Made by a program: the position numbers and the translations under genes. From Mucor racemosus (lineage: Eukaryota > Mucoromycota > Mucoromycetes > Mucorales > Mucoraceae), in contig JAPEHQ010000008.1 in NCBI GenBank assembly GCA_027405735.1, positions 124,001 to 188,000 on the forward strand: a stretch of DNA of 64,000 bases, written 5' to 3'. Positions 10,195 to 22,196 of this stretch are shown one piece after another (within the stretch, counting starts at the first letter, position 1; every line of letters begins with the position of its first letter). The notes under the pieces were generated by a model. That model was not told the DNA's origin, made no database searches, and saw nothing but the letters and a program-made list of their open reading frames with translations.

Positions 10195-12815
10195 CACTTA
10201 AAAAAGAATACCATTAAAAGAAAATGAGTAATGAATCAGTTCTTCAACTGTATAATAAAAACAAGATATCATCGTTTATTTAGATATAAAAGTATGGCAT
10301 TTTATATTGATTTGACGTTGAAATTCTGAGATGTAATTTAAGACAATATTGAACCATTATTAGATCTGTTTGAATATAATATATAATTGATGGATTGAAA
10401 TGAATCAATCATAATTTAACAGTGCTTCCAAAGCTTGTGATTTGTCTTGTTTCAATGCTGCGCTAAATGTGTTTGGATGTTGATTTGATAGCTGCTTGAT
10501 TGATTAACTGCTGGGATAAAATAACATGGTGTCATAATTGAGGTCCATGCTTTTTTGGTAATTACTGAATTAAACTTGGTACGCTAGGAGTTTTTTATAT
10601 CCGATGATATCAAGACTTTGCACTTCAATGCATGTCGTAGTCAATAGGTTGTAAGATGTATTAATACTGTAGAAGGTGATAACGTGTGATACTATCTAGG
10701 TGGCGTACAAAACACATGGACTCAACAAAAGAAACTGCACACGAGCACAACGAAAAGCCTGTATGTGCAGGATTAAAGATTCTGTCCGTATGCATAATGA
10801 CATTAATCCCATGATAGTAGAATTGCCCATAAGCATATCGTTATCCCTATTTATGCATCATGATAAAATCTGACCATAAGCATAATGAGCTGATCATATG
10901 GGCACAAATTGGTTTATACATGAGCATTGTGCCGTTCTCAAAATTTCATTGCATTTTTTACTAGAATTTGGTTTTAAATTACATTTGCTTTCATTAATAT
11001 ATATTGCAGATAATACAATTCAATAAATTGTTGTTGTAGAGCAATAAATGCAACTACCAATATATTCACAATTATTATTATCATTTGTAAATGTGTTTAT
11101 AGCTATAATGTTTGTAGCAACAATGGTTTTTTTGCTCGAGTATAAACTTAAATAACACTTTCTGCTTAGATTTATATGCAAACCAAACCTAAGGTTATAA
11201 ATGTTACTTTATCACACATAAAATTTAAACAAATTAACGATTTTTAAACTTACTATCTTAGCTTACGATTGTCAGCTGTAAGAAGATTTGTTTCCAGGCA
11301 TAGCTACGATCAAAACTATGGCTATTATTAGCCAAGACATCAGATTATTCTTTTTTTGTGTTTCTATATTGTCTGAAATTGTATCACTTTTCTGGAACAT
11401 TTTGTGGGTCTGTAGCCAGTTCTAGCTTTGCATTGAGCAGATATAAATATGATTGCCTTCGATTTGATCTTGTAATCACGAAATACGTCCAATAATACAG
11501 TAGTAAATAATGATATTTGATCTTAGAATGCGGTTGAATGAAACTTTAAGTCTTTAATATAGACTGTTGTTACCTAAATTAAAAGCATTAGTCTCTTATG
11601 TTAGCATGCTTATTTAGATAAAAGAAAAGGATACCAGCTTGATAATAGTCTGATATACCTTATCAAACAGTGAATATATTCTTAGAATAATATGAAAACA
11701 AAAACAGAGAAACAACACACGTAGAAAAAAAATTTCAAGGCTTTACATTATTTAGTGCAATTAAAACCCTGCTAAATTGTACATTTCAGCCAATGTCAAA
11801 AGCAGCATTACGGCGCATGAACCATAAACTAAACAACATAGGCAATACCTGTTATCATGAAAACATACATTATTCTACCAAAAAAATCGCCTGTCATATC
11901 ATACATTCATTGAAAAATTGTAAAAGCGAGCCCGTAGAGCAACGCCGTAATTGAGTATAACAAAGTTGAACGGCTAAATCTCTTATACTATGGTATATCT
12001 AAGTTTTAAAGAAGAAGGCGTTTTTTTTTTTTTTACTTTTCTTATATTTAACCACGTACAGTCTGAAAATTCAGTTTTTGTAGCGGACATTTTCGGGGCT
12101 CATTTTATCCTTACCAACACACATGATTTTGATCAAAAATCAGAAAAATCAAATTTTGATACCAAAATCAACGTTTAAATATACTACATTATGAGAGAAA
12201 AGTGTAGGCATAGCTAATACGCATTTTATAAAGGCTTAATATTAAATGTTAAGTAATTAAAATTTGTACTTTTGCTCCAAAAACGGATTTTTGGTTAAAG
12301 AATTTTCATGTAATATTTTGCAATGAAAATGTTGGTTATTTTTTATTGAGCAAATAGAGCGCTAAATTCTGTATATGTGCACATTTTTTGCTTTTATAAT
12401 TGATAGTATAATTCACTCTAAATTTGCAAAAACAGAAAAAAAAAATTAAAAAATGTCAAAATTGATGATCTGGACAAAAATAGTTTTCGAAATAAATATT
12501 CCGCTTATAAGCCTTGTAAGTCTTAAAAATAAGAGATTTTACGATATTTGGGAACTTTTTCAAGAATTTACGATGTTGTACCCACTTGATTCAAGCTTAT
12601 TACTATAAATCTTTTTACATGTTAACATTGTGTGGTAGTTTATTTGATAATAATATAGTCTTACTTTATAATTGTTGCGTTAGAGGTAATTTATATTAAT
12701 TTTTATTCTTACCCCTCCAACATCATAAACATAAATATGGCCATCACTGGGACGTATTGCCACCTTTTTACCCTCTTTGTCCCAACCCAATTTATTCAAT
12801 ACTTTACCAGAATAA
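10195..12815 (+). mobile_element. Family D element, copy D2 (rearranged)
   Basis: About 10700-12815 matches the front part of D5 (54.9-57.0 kb), including the AT-rich block (about 11880-12680) and the dynein exon fragment (12713-12800). Upstream, about 10195-10690 matches the far-right block of D1 and D5 but in reverse orientation, so the right-hand block is joined inverted to the front. The copy ends near 12815, where the DNA changes to a fold-back element. Confidence 0.65.
12713..12800 (-). pseudogene. Captured dynein intermediate chain exon fragment (copy D2)
   Basis: The minus strand reads SGKVLNKLGWDKEGKK, then VAIRPSDGHIYVYDVGG, in one open frame. Changes at otherwise conserved positions (AW to GW, GSSDG to RPSDG) and loss of the GTAAG donor seen in the other copies indicate decay. 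Confidence 0.6.
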
Positions 12816-12989
12816 ACTTACTTTTGACCTATAAAAATTGATTTATTAGTAAAATCATTTATTAATTAATAACAAGCTAATAAGTAATAATTATGGTGTA
12901 CCCCCTTTGATAGTCGGTAGTGGTGATATACAAGACAACATCTTGTCTTCCTCTTCTTAGCTGTTGGCCACTAAATAGAAATAAATGCT

Positions 12990-13900
12990 TTTTAGAAACT
13001 ACATAGGCTAACACGAGTTTATTCATTCATTCAAATCAAGCCAATACTATACATACTTTTATAATCACCAGTTTTTCTCCAGGTAGATATTGACTTTAGA
13101 CCAAAAAAGGATTGATTATAACGTAGATAATGGAACAAAATGGTTAAATCCTGGACGCTTTTTTGTTCGAGAAAGATATTATAACGTGCTGCCCTAACAT
13201 TAACAGTTAATAATTCATTTCCAAATAAACAATAGGAAACACATGTACTTGTACCTGCTACTCGATTTCAGTTTATAAAAAAAAACATTAGTCTTTTTAT
13301 TGTAATTTTAAACGTAAATAAAAGAGCTGAGGAAAGAGTAGGGAAGAAAAAAGATTTTGTGTGTTACAAGCAGAAATTTACAAAGGCATAAATACTTTTA
13401 GTGTTGCCAAACAGGTTGTTGTCATTGCTCCCATTTGGTCCCCAAAAGAAGAACATGGGCAAAACTCTTTCAAACCCCAAATTTCAAATTGGTATATCTC
13501 GTAAATAAGGCAATTCTGTTGAATCAGAGTAACTCACATCTGCTTTAAGTCATTCAAATTATCTTCGCTATTAATTATACTATGATTGGTATACTTTAGT
13601 AAATTGACTAAAAAACCTTGACCTCTTTGCTCTGCTCATCTGGGTTGCCTGATCTGCACAAAGTTTTTTATTCGGCCCATTGGAAGCATAGTCAGCCGTA
13701 GTGTTTTTTCTCGAACAAAAAAAGCATCCAAGGTTTAGTCATTTTGTTCCATCATGCACGTTATAATCAATGCGTTTTTAGTCTAAAGTAAATATCTACC
13801 TGCAGCATATTGGCGATTATAAAAGTATGTATAGAATTGCTTGATTAGCGTATTTATAATAACAATCCATTACTAGCTTATGGTATGCAAAACTATCAAA
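12990..13900. mobile_element. Fold-back element with long imperfect inverted repeats
   Basis: About 13015-13190 and about 13695-13870 are inverted copies of each other. Both contain a version of ctatacatacttttataatc, then ggtagatatt, gattataacgt, tggaacaaaatg and ttttttgttcgag. The homology weakens outward and may begin near 12880, where accccctttgatag is mirrored at about 13900. The core of about 500 bases has no recognisable coding sequence. A non-autonomous TIR or fold-back element is likely. Confidence 0.6.
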
Positions 13901-14284
13901 AGGGGTTGTCTAATCTCAAATTTATCTGATTCAACTGTTGATCTTCTGATGCTAAACTAGCATCAAACTGGTTGTGTTCAGTCGCAATAAAATAAGGTGT
14001 TTTATCAAGTAAGGTGTTGGCGTTCAATGTGCTACAAAAAATAGTAATTAAATAAAAAAAGCGTTGCGAATATAATTATAACTACCCTGACATTTATTAA
14101 GATATAAAGTAAAATCCAAGGTTTCTGGATTACCATAGCCTTTGTGATATATATACTATTTTCTAATTCTATTAATAATACAGCAATAAGATCTTGAAGA
14201 AAGACCTTCGTGGTTTAGTTTCTAGTTTGGAAGTACCAGTGGTACGATTTGACATTTTAATGTTTTTGTGATTTAAAGCTACTA

Positions 14285-16502
14285 GATCTTAGATGTCGAC
14301 TAAGATCAATTTGATTACTAAACAAACTTGGTATATGTAGTTTACTACAAGGATAATTTGAAGGTGATAAAAATTATCTTGGGTACGAATAGTAACCATG
14401 GTTTCATCGGTATAAGCTATAATTTTAGCGACAGAGCTAGAAAGAGGGGAATCAGCGGTTGTGTTAGTGTTAGTAGATTCATGAATATTTAAGGTGTTAA
14501 ATGAAGTAGTTAGTTGTTGGTCTTGATTGTGGAAACGAGGGATAGTCTCCCGTTGGAGGTCAAAGCCTTGGATGTCAGTCGAGTTATGAATCGATCGAAG
14601 GAGAGGGTCAAATGCTATGTTAAATAGGAGGGGGCTCAAAGGGTCCCCTTGTTGGAAAGGAGAGGTAAGGAATTCGTTGACGTTTACTTGAATCATTGTA
14701 TTGGAAAATAAACAAGTAATGGAATGAGTGATGGTGGATAGGATGTTGAAGGCCCTCATCTAGTTTTTGAGGTAGTCAAAGTGGATTCGATCATAAGCTT
14801 TTTGTTAGTCAAGAAGTAGACCAATGCAGTCTGAGCGAGCATAATATGTAGCTATTTCCTGGAGGCATTGTACGATCATTACCTGTCCTTCTATAAAACG
14901 TTTGGGCATAAACTCCATTTGATTAGTACTTATACATTTATTCATAAATTGCATCAGTCTACCATTTATCATTCGAGTGAAAATTTTGGCATCAGCATTA
15001 ATCAGGGAGATCGGTCGCCAATTTTGCAGTAGACAGATCACCTTTCTTAGGTAATAGAGTCATGCAGGTTTCCAACCACAAAGATGGAAATGTACTTTGT
15101 AAGAGAGCATTATTATAGACATGTAGGGCAATTTTTCCAGTAGCCAAATTTTGAAAAAGATGAGTTAGTATCTCATAAGGGAGACCGTCTGGACCAGGGC
15201 TACTTCTAGTGGGTGATCGGTGGGAGCCTTCTTGTAGGTCAGACAAACAAAAAGGGACACACAGTGGAGCATGTTTTTCTTCTGAGATTCTTTCTATGAT
15301 TGGGGGAATTTGGTTAGTAAAGTAAGTAGTATCTTCTGAATTGATAGGCTCTGGGGTATACAGTATGTGTTATTGATTGGTGTTACGGGTTCAAAAGATG
15401 TTGGCAAAAGGGCCGACATCTTTATTATTGAGGCATTGCTGGATTAATTTCTCCAGCGGAAATGTTTGTGTCAGTAGTGAGCATGTCACGATCAGTGGCA
15501 TGAGAGTGGTCTTCAGTTGAGGTTGCAGATTGATGATAAATTTCATCGTCTGAGAGCATTGGAAAATCTTCTGAGCCATTGTTGTGATCGAAAGGCTTGA
15601 AATTATCTTAACCAGTTTTGGTGGAAGGTTTTTTGGGACGATATAAGTTGATAAGATTATTCAGCTGGTTGTCATTAATAACGCCTTTGCGCTGGAAATC
15701 GCAAGCGACTGCCAGTTTAACTGGAGGACGGAGGAATTCGACGGTTCGTTGTATCTGGTTTTCAACAATCACGCGCATTTGGGTGGGTTTTTCCTCGTGG
15801 GAGGCATTCTTAGATTGGGGATCGGCCAGGTTGTCCGCGTTAGGGGGGTCAAAGTTGGAGGGATACCGGGAGTAACAGTAGCCTCAGGAGAAGTTACAAC
15901 AGGATCGGGAGTGGAAGCGGAAGATCCAAGATTCAAAACAGGAAAGGAAGAATTGTTGGCATCCATAGGATCGACTTCGGTAGGGACAGAGGATTTAGAT
16001 TTCATGGATTTGCGTATTGCTTGGTTTTCAAGTTCTAGGTAATCCAAGCGTTGGAGGATGGTGTTGAGTGTGTCAGTCCTAGCTGGAGCCAACAGTTGTT
16101 GAGTCTCGAGGTTGGCAATGCGGCCCGTAAGGGTAGCCATTTGAGATGTTGTAGCTTGTAAAGCTTCCAGGATTTGAGAGAACATTCCGTTGTTGGTTTC
16201 AGATTGGTGGTCTTCTTGAGTAGTTGACGGGCGAAGTTTGATGGTGAGGGGTGCAGAGCGTAGTACTGTTGCCGCGGTTTTCTTTAAAGAAATCGTGCCT
16301 TTTTCAGTTGGAGTCATGTTGTTGAATTGGTGCTTTCTGGGAAGATAGAAGTACGTGAATGGATCTATTTTCGATTTGAAAGTAATTTGTGGTTGTTGAA
16401 GTTTGATGTCAAAGACTTTGAGTGAGATTTGGGTTGTAGAAGAAGTGGTGTTTGGTATTCGTTACTAGTCAAGTGATGATTAGTGTGAAGACTTGATGGA
16501 AA
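14285..16502 (-). mobile_element. Decayed, internally deleted LINE (non-LTR retrotransposon)
   Basis: Read on the minus strand from 16317, a first frame of 182 residues (16317-15769) has a basic, Ser/Thr-rich start and a predicted coiled-coil segment, resembling a LINE ORF1. After frame breaks, text typical of the linker before reverse transcriptase appears near 15400-15250. Reverse transcriptase blocks follow: SPGPDGLPYEIL (about 15195), a PKKGDL block, NWRPISLINADAKIF (about 15020), a KAYDR block after an in-frame stop (about 14805), and QGDPLSPLLFNIAFDPLL (about 14640). The catalytic YADD box is altered to YTDE (about 14410). I see no endonuclease domain between ORF1 and RT, and the part after the RT palm is missing. 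It joins a reversed fragment of family D at about 16503. It is inactive. Confidence 0.8.
15769..16317 (-). pseudogene. LINE ORF1-like fragment
   Basis: This open frame of 182 residues begins MTPTEKGTISLKKTAATV. It has a Gln/Leu-rich heptad-like segment at about residues 45-100 and a Pro/Thr-rich tail. It ends at a stop beyond which related text continues in another frame, so the 3' part is frameshifted. ORF1 proteins of LINEs usually bind RNA through a coiled coil plus basic region. Assignment rests on position upstream of the RT blocks and on composition. Confidence 0.5.
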
Positions 16503-17182
16503 AGATTATATTATTATCAAATAAACTACCACACAATGTTAACATGTAAAAAGATTTATAGTAATAAGCTTGAATCAAGTGGGTACAACATCGTAAATTC
16601 TTGAAAAAGTTCCCAAATATCGTAAAATCTCTTATTTTTAAGACTTACAAGGCTTATAAGCGGAATATTTATTTCGAAAACTATTTTTGTCCAGATCATC
16701 AATTTTGACATTTTTTAATTTTTTTTTTCTGTTTTTGCAAATTTAGAGTGAATTATACTATCAATTATAAAAGCAAAAAATGTGCACATATACAGAATTT
16801 AGCGCTCTATTTGCTCAATAAAAAATAACCAACATTTTCATTGCAAAATATTACATGAAAATTCTTTAACCAAAAATCCGTTTTTGGAGCAAAAGTACAA
16901 ATTTTCATTACTTAACATTTAATATTAAGCCTTTATAAAATGTGTATTAGCTATGCCTACAATTTTCTCTTATAATGTAGTATATTTAAACGTTGATTTT
17001 GGTATCAAACTTTGATTTTTCTGTTTTTTGATGAAAATCATGAGTATTAGTAAGGATAAAATGAGCCCCGAAAATGTCCGCTACAAAAACTGAATTTTCC
17101 GACTGTACGTGGTTAAATATAAGAAAAGTAAAAAAAAAAAAAAAATGCCTTCTTATTTAAAACTTAGATATACCATAATAGT
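16503..17182 (-). repeat. Family D fragment D3, reverse orientation
   Basis: This is the reverse complement of the AT-rich block of D2 (about 11990-12660), including the signature around gcggacattttcggggctca. It stops before the dynein exon and abuts the LINE at about 16503. The right-hand border is near 17182. Confidence 0.8.
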
Positions 17183-17509
17183 AACAAAATTTTTATAATC
17201 TATAAAAGTTACGGTCATCAAGGTTGAAAATACCAGATCTCGTCCGATTTCCACAGAAAAACAATATATGCTAATACAGTATATATAATAAAAATCGATT
17301 TTTAGATTTTCTCCATGTAGAAGCTAAACAATCATACTGTATGATTTTTATGTAATTATTTTTCTTATTAATTAATCAATAAACAAAAATTACAATTTAT
17401 TTTGTTCGTTCTGTCCTTCACAACCTATTTTGACTTGCTGTAGTACACGAAGAAACTACGCTTGATAATTTAAAATGAATTTTAATATTAAATTTGAATT
17501 TTCAAAAAA

Positions 17510-18260
17510 AAAAAATTCATAGTTTCAATGTTCAAAATCGGAGCATGCCTTCTTTCTATAACTAACCTCATAATAAAGATTTTTTAGGATATACCTTAGA
17601 GACCACAAAATATATATAAATTAGCCACATTATGCTAACTATTCCTGAATTTATTTCATATCTCATGAAAGGCTCAAAAACACGTAAAATCCATTGCTTT
17701 TTCCTTGAAAACTGGGTTTCACTTTTCATCACTGCTATATTTTTTTTTTCACTTAATAACACCAAGATGAAATTATATGCCAATGTACCTGAGATGTTCA
17801 CCTTTAATCCAAAATCAAGTATCCGGAAATATCCTATTTTTTACAATTGGTATTAATTTTTCAGTGCTAATATTTCAGATTTTTACGCGTATTTCACTGC
17901 TAAAGAATTGAAAACTTTGAGGCTTCATATCTCTAGAAATAATTAAGCTATATTAACACTTTTTAATAATAAAACTTACTTGTTCTAAAGTGCTCTATAA
18001 CATATTCAAGTATAAAAAAATTATGTACGCCTTTATTTTTTTTTATTTTTTTTTTTGACATTTTGGTAATAGGTTTCAAAATATTGGTTAAATTGAGCAA
18101 CATTTTTTTTACATGCATGTCATCAAGCTCGTTGAACTCTCTTGGATCCAATTTAGTTTTTTTTAATATTGATGTGCCATCTGGAAACGCCATGTTGGAA
18201 TGTCTTATTGGAATACCATATTGGAATATCATGCTTCTACGCCATGCTTCTGGAAGCATG
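17510..18260 (-). repeat. Family K repeat, copy K2
   Basis: This is the reverse orientation of K4 (58.9-60.09 kb). It carries minus-strand frames with MNISGTLAYNFILVLLSEK (from 17801) and KTKLDPREFNELDDMHVKK (about 18160-18105). It provides the uninterrupted site cagtgctaata (about 17863-17873) that is split by the large LTR-bounded block in K3. No protein family is recognised. Confidence 0.7.
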
Positions 18261-18299
18261 GTTCAGTTGATGTTCAATTGACATAACTTTCGGTTCGGG

Positions 18300-20230
18300 A
18301 ACTGTTGTTTACTTTTTTAAATTTGACGTCCGGTTGAGAATGATACATTACAATGCACTCATTATTTTAGTATAAGCATTTTTATTTTAGGACCAATATT
18401 AATAGCCGTACGTAATAGAAACTAGTGTATTCAAATTGAATATGGAAACGGCATTAAATAGATATCGGTTAAGTTGTGCTTCAAAAAATTTATCTGAGAC
18501 ATTTGATTTAAGCTGAAGGAAACAGCCTGCTAATCCAGAAGTGGTAATTAATAGATGCTCAGTGCGTAAAGTTTTTGAAAATTGCAAAAGTTCGCAACAG
18601 CATGATTCCAAGTTGGATCATAATCACAAGAAAATTTGAATAGTATAAGTTTTGATTTGCGAGCAATGCCAAAAATGATGATGATATTTAAAAGTGATTT
18701 CTTGGATATGCTGATAAAGTGCCTGGACTCTTTCTATTACTATGAATGTGATTGACCTTTCATCAGAAATTAAAAGTATGCTCTATTATGCAAATTTATG
18801 TTTTATCATGCAAGAATTTCTACTTTTCTATTATTGATACCTCTAGAGAATTATATACCAAATCAAAAATACAACTGAAGACATTAAATTTAAAAATCTG
18901 GTAAAAGCCTCTGCCGTTTAATGTAGTCAAAACATGTTGGAATTGATAGATGCATGTTCTTTTCCATCAATCAAAAACAAACATCGAGACTTTATATGTC
19001 TAGCTTCTTGACACTGCAATGTGCTCAAAATGTGTCGCTTTCATTTGTATTATTTCGCTTAATTCTAGCTGCTGCATTTTTAATGAATGTGTTCACCGCC
19101 TTTAATATTCTACATAATCAACGGCATACGTTATGTCAGCGATATCACTTATTTTCTGGTTTATATTTCATCACCGTTGAAACACAAACTTGGTGGGTGC
19201 TATCTCAAATAATACTTGTTTTCGTGGGCTAGTCATGAATAGGTTATGTTTAATCGATGAAACGCACCCAAACGGGAGCTAAAAATTGATCGACAAGAAG
19301 CAACAGCATTTTTGATTGTTTTTTAGTATTTAAATAAAAAGTAATCATTGATGCGCACATATTTTAATTTCAACAAAGCTTAAATCGAAATCATGCTACA
19401 ATACATATTAAACATTGGGCAAACTTTATCTCGAGAGTAGATATGGAATTCTTGTAAATACTTAATTCCGCCAATAGATAATAGTACATAGAAGTTCCAT
19501 AGGTTATACTAGATCATAAACTATTCTAAAAGAGTACAAGGAAATATCTTAAAAAGTAAGGTAATGTGGGCTTCAAATAGAAATATGATTGGATGCCGAT
19601 ATTATAGAATAAAGAGGTCGATAGGACACCTCGTTACCTCACAAGTTTTTTTTCTAATGAGTAAATGTATATTTATATACAACTATTGTGATACAAACAA
19701 TACGGACAAACTATGTATTACAATAAATAATGGACAATCTATCATGTATGCAATTTCTTGGATAAATGGTACATGTAATTGGAAAAGATCAAATTATATA
19801 TTAAACAAGGTACCAATGACAGGACAAAAATGAGCCAGGTTATTTGATTCTTTTGGACCAGTTGATTTAGCTATGGAAATTCCCAATTTGCATGCAAGCT
19901 AATTTGACCAATCAATGTTCAGTATTACATGTCTGATCAACAGTTCATGGAACAGTAAGAATGTCATATTCAATTTACTAGCAGTACAGCGATAATTGAT
20001 TATAGGTATCATGTATACCATTTTCTATAAATATTTGTTTTATATAACCAGAAACTAACTATCTAGTAAGCTATTAGTGCTAGTAAATCAATAAAAGACC
20101 GAGTATTTTATTAAACATTTGGTAATTAACATAACTTACGACTATATACATGTGCAGGTTATTTATATATAAAACAAATATCAGCACATAAATATATACA
20201 TCAACAAAAAATAGAGAGTTTCCATGTAAA
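18300..20230. other. Stretch with no supportable gene
   Basis: Several short frames occur (18399-18611 -, 18954-19232 +, 19564-19833 +). None has a recognisable domain, splice-supported extension or convincing composition. The sequence is AT-rich spacer. Confidence 0.5.
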
Positions 20231-20415
20231 CATCTAGTGTATGACATGAAAAAAAAAAACGAGATCAGAATTATCAGTTTTCTGTACGTTCTGCCATCAA
20301 AGTAGACCCCACCTGTTCAAGCGTGGCCATGAATGTTTTACTGATTGGCCAATTCTTAGACTGAGTTATTCGATTTCCATATTGGATCAAGAAACGCCAG
20401 AATCCAACTATTTGG

Positions 20416-20423
20416 TATAAATA
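20416..20423 (+). promoter_or_regulatory. Candidate TATA box of the phosphate symporter gene
   Basis: TATAAATA lies 85 bases before the start codon at 20508, followed by a pyrimidine-rich stretch (ctctctcac near 20470). Spacing fits a fungal core promoter. I see no CACGTG Pho4-type site in the few hundred bases upstream. Confidence 0.5.
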
Positions 20424-20507
20424 CTAACAGGATTCAAATCCAAAATCAATCTCGATATACAAATTCCTTTCTCTCTCACATACTCTTATATATACATATA
20501 TCAATAA

Positions 20508-22196
20508 ATGGAGCCCGGTGATTATACTTGGATTTTTGCTGTTGCAATGGTAGTTGCCTTTGCTGATGCATTTGGTATTGGTGCAAATGATGTTTCAAAT
20601 TCATTTGCTACTTCAGTTTCATCTGGTTCATTGACTTTAGCTCAAGCTTGTATTGTTGCTTGTTTCACTGAATTTGGTGGTGCTGTCTTGCTTGGTGCTG
20701 AAACTGCTGAAACTATTAAAGGTGGAATTTTAGCTGTAGAAAATTATGTTGAACAACCTGAAATGCTCATGCTGGCCATGTTTGCAGCTCTTATCGGTTC
20801 TGCTTTTTGGGTATTAACTGCTTCTAGATTTGGCTGGCCAGTTAGTACTACTCATTCTATTGTAGGTGCTATTATCGGTACTGGTATTGCTGCATTTGGT
20901 GTTGACTCTATTGATTGGGGCTTCAGTGGCGATTTTTCTGGTGTTGCTCAAATTATCACTTCTTGGTTTCTTTCACCTGTCTGCGCTGGTGTCATTGCTG
21001 CAATTATTTACATGATTACTAAATATGCTATTTTGCGTCGAACTGAAAGTTTTAAATGGGGTATTCGTTTGGTACCTGTTTATTTCTTCTTTACTGCTGG
21101 TATCGAAGCATTTTACATTATCTATAAAGCTCCCGGTGGTGGATCCAAGAATATGAGCATTGGTACTATTGTTGGTATTGCTATTGGTGTTGCTGCTGCT
21201 TGCGCTGCTTTCGGCCAATTCTGTTTCTGTCCTTGGGTTGTTCGTAAAGTTAAAGGAAGAGAAAATCTCAAATTGTACCACATGCTTGTTATTTTCCTTG
21301 TAAAGAAGCAACCTAATATTGATGAACTTCTTGCTGCTGAAGAACGTGTTAACTCCCGTCCTATTTCTATTCATTCTGCTACTGCTGCTGCCAACGATCA
21401 TGAAGCTTCAGTCGGTAATGAAGTTGTCACACCTGGAGATATCGATGAAAAGTTAAAGAAGTTGGATTCTGATACTAAAGTTGTTCAAGATGAAAATGCC
21501 CCCAGTACTACTGTTGATGATGAAATCAAGGGGGGTTTCTTTACCAGAAATGCTAAAATGGCAAAAAAGAAGTTTTTAGATGTCGCTTTAAGTGGTATTC
21601 GTCAAGATGTCAGAAATTTGGATAATGAAAAGCTCGCTCACGTTCATGCTCACGCCGAACTCTTTGAAGATGATGCTGAATATCTCTTTTCTTTCTTGCA
21701 AGTTATCACTGCCTGTATGGCCTCTTTTGCTCATGGTTCTAATGATGTATCCAATGCTGTAGGTCCTATCTCATCTATTTATGATGTTTGGGTCAATGCT
21801 CGTGTTGACGTAGCTGGTTCTGTCCCAATTCCTATCTGGATTCTTGTCTATGGTGGTGTTGCTATCGATTTCGGTCTCGCTCTTATGGGCTATAGAGTTA
21901 TGCGTGCTATGGGTAACAATATTACTTATTTTACTCCTTCTCGTGGTTTCTGTGCTGAATTGGCTGCTGCTCTTACAGTTCTTACATGTTCTCAAATCGG
22001 TTTACCTGTTTCTACTACTCATTGTATCACTGGTGCATCAGCCGCTATTGGTCTTTGTAATACTAACGGCTGGAAGGCTGTCAATTGGAAGATGCTTTCA
22101 TGGTGTTTCTTCTCTTGGTTTATTACTTTACCCATTGCTGGTCTCGTTGCTGGTCTTATGTTTGCTATCATGGCAAATGCACCTCATTTTATCTAG
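20508..22196 (+). CDS. PHO89: Sodium-dependent inorganic phosphate symporter, PHO89 type
   Basis: This is an intronless frame of 562 residues. It belongs to the PiT/PHO4 family, which moves inorganic phosphate across the plasma membrane with Na+ (Pho89 in yeast). The two inverted family repeats are visible: GANDVSNSFATSV near residue 26 and HGSNDVSNAVGP near residue 408, each followed by hydrophobic helices and a VSTTH motif (about residues 115 and 500). A large hydrophilic loop of roughly 120 residues (about 255-385) separates the halves, as usual. Length matches yeast Pho89 (574). The start is the first ATG after the TATA box and a leader ending aataaATG. Codon use is biased toward T-ending codons, suggesting good expression. 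Phosphate-starvation control is known for the family but no site for it is evident here. Confidence 0.95.
   Translation: MEPGDYTWIFAVAMVVAFADAFGIGANDVSNSFATSVSSGSLTLAQACIVACFTEFGGAVLLGAETAETIKGGILAVENYVEQPEMLMLAMFAALIGSAFWVLTASRFGWPVSTTHSIVGAIIGTGIAAFGVDSIDWGFSGDFSGVAQIITSWFLSPVCAGVIAAIIYMITKYAILRRTESFKWGIRLVPVYFFFTAGIEAFYIIYKAPGGGSKNMSIGTIVGIAIGVAAACAAFGQFCFCPWVVRKVKGRENLKLYHMLVIFLVKKQPNIDELLAAEERVNSRPISIHSATAAANDHEASVGNEVVTPGDIDEKLKKLDSDTKVVQDENAPSTTVDDEIKGGFFTRNAKMAKKKFLDVALSGIRQDVRNLDNEKLAHVHAHAELFEDDAEYLFSFLQVITACMASFAHGSNDVSNAVGPISSIYDVWVNARVDVAGSVPIPIWILVYGGVAIDFGLALMGYRVMRAMGNNITYFTPSRGFCAELAAALTVLTCSQIGLPVSTTHCITGASAAIGLCNTNGWKAVNWKMLSWCFFSWFITLPIAGLVAGLMFAIMANAPHFI

Noticed and set aside
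20973..21995. Minus-strand frames opposite PHO89, and plus frames 21844-22308 in another phase
   Set aside because: They are shadows of the strongly codon-biased PHO89 gene without their own features.
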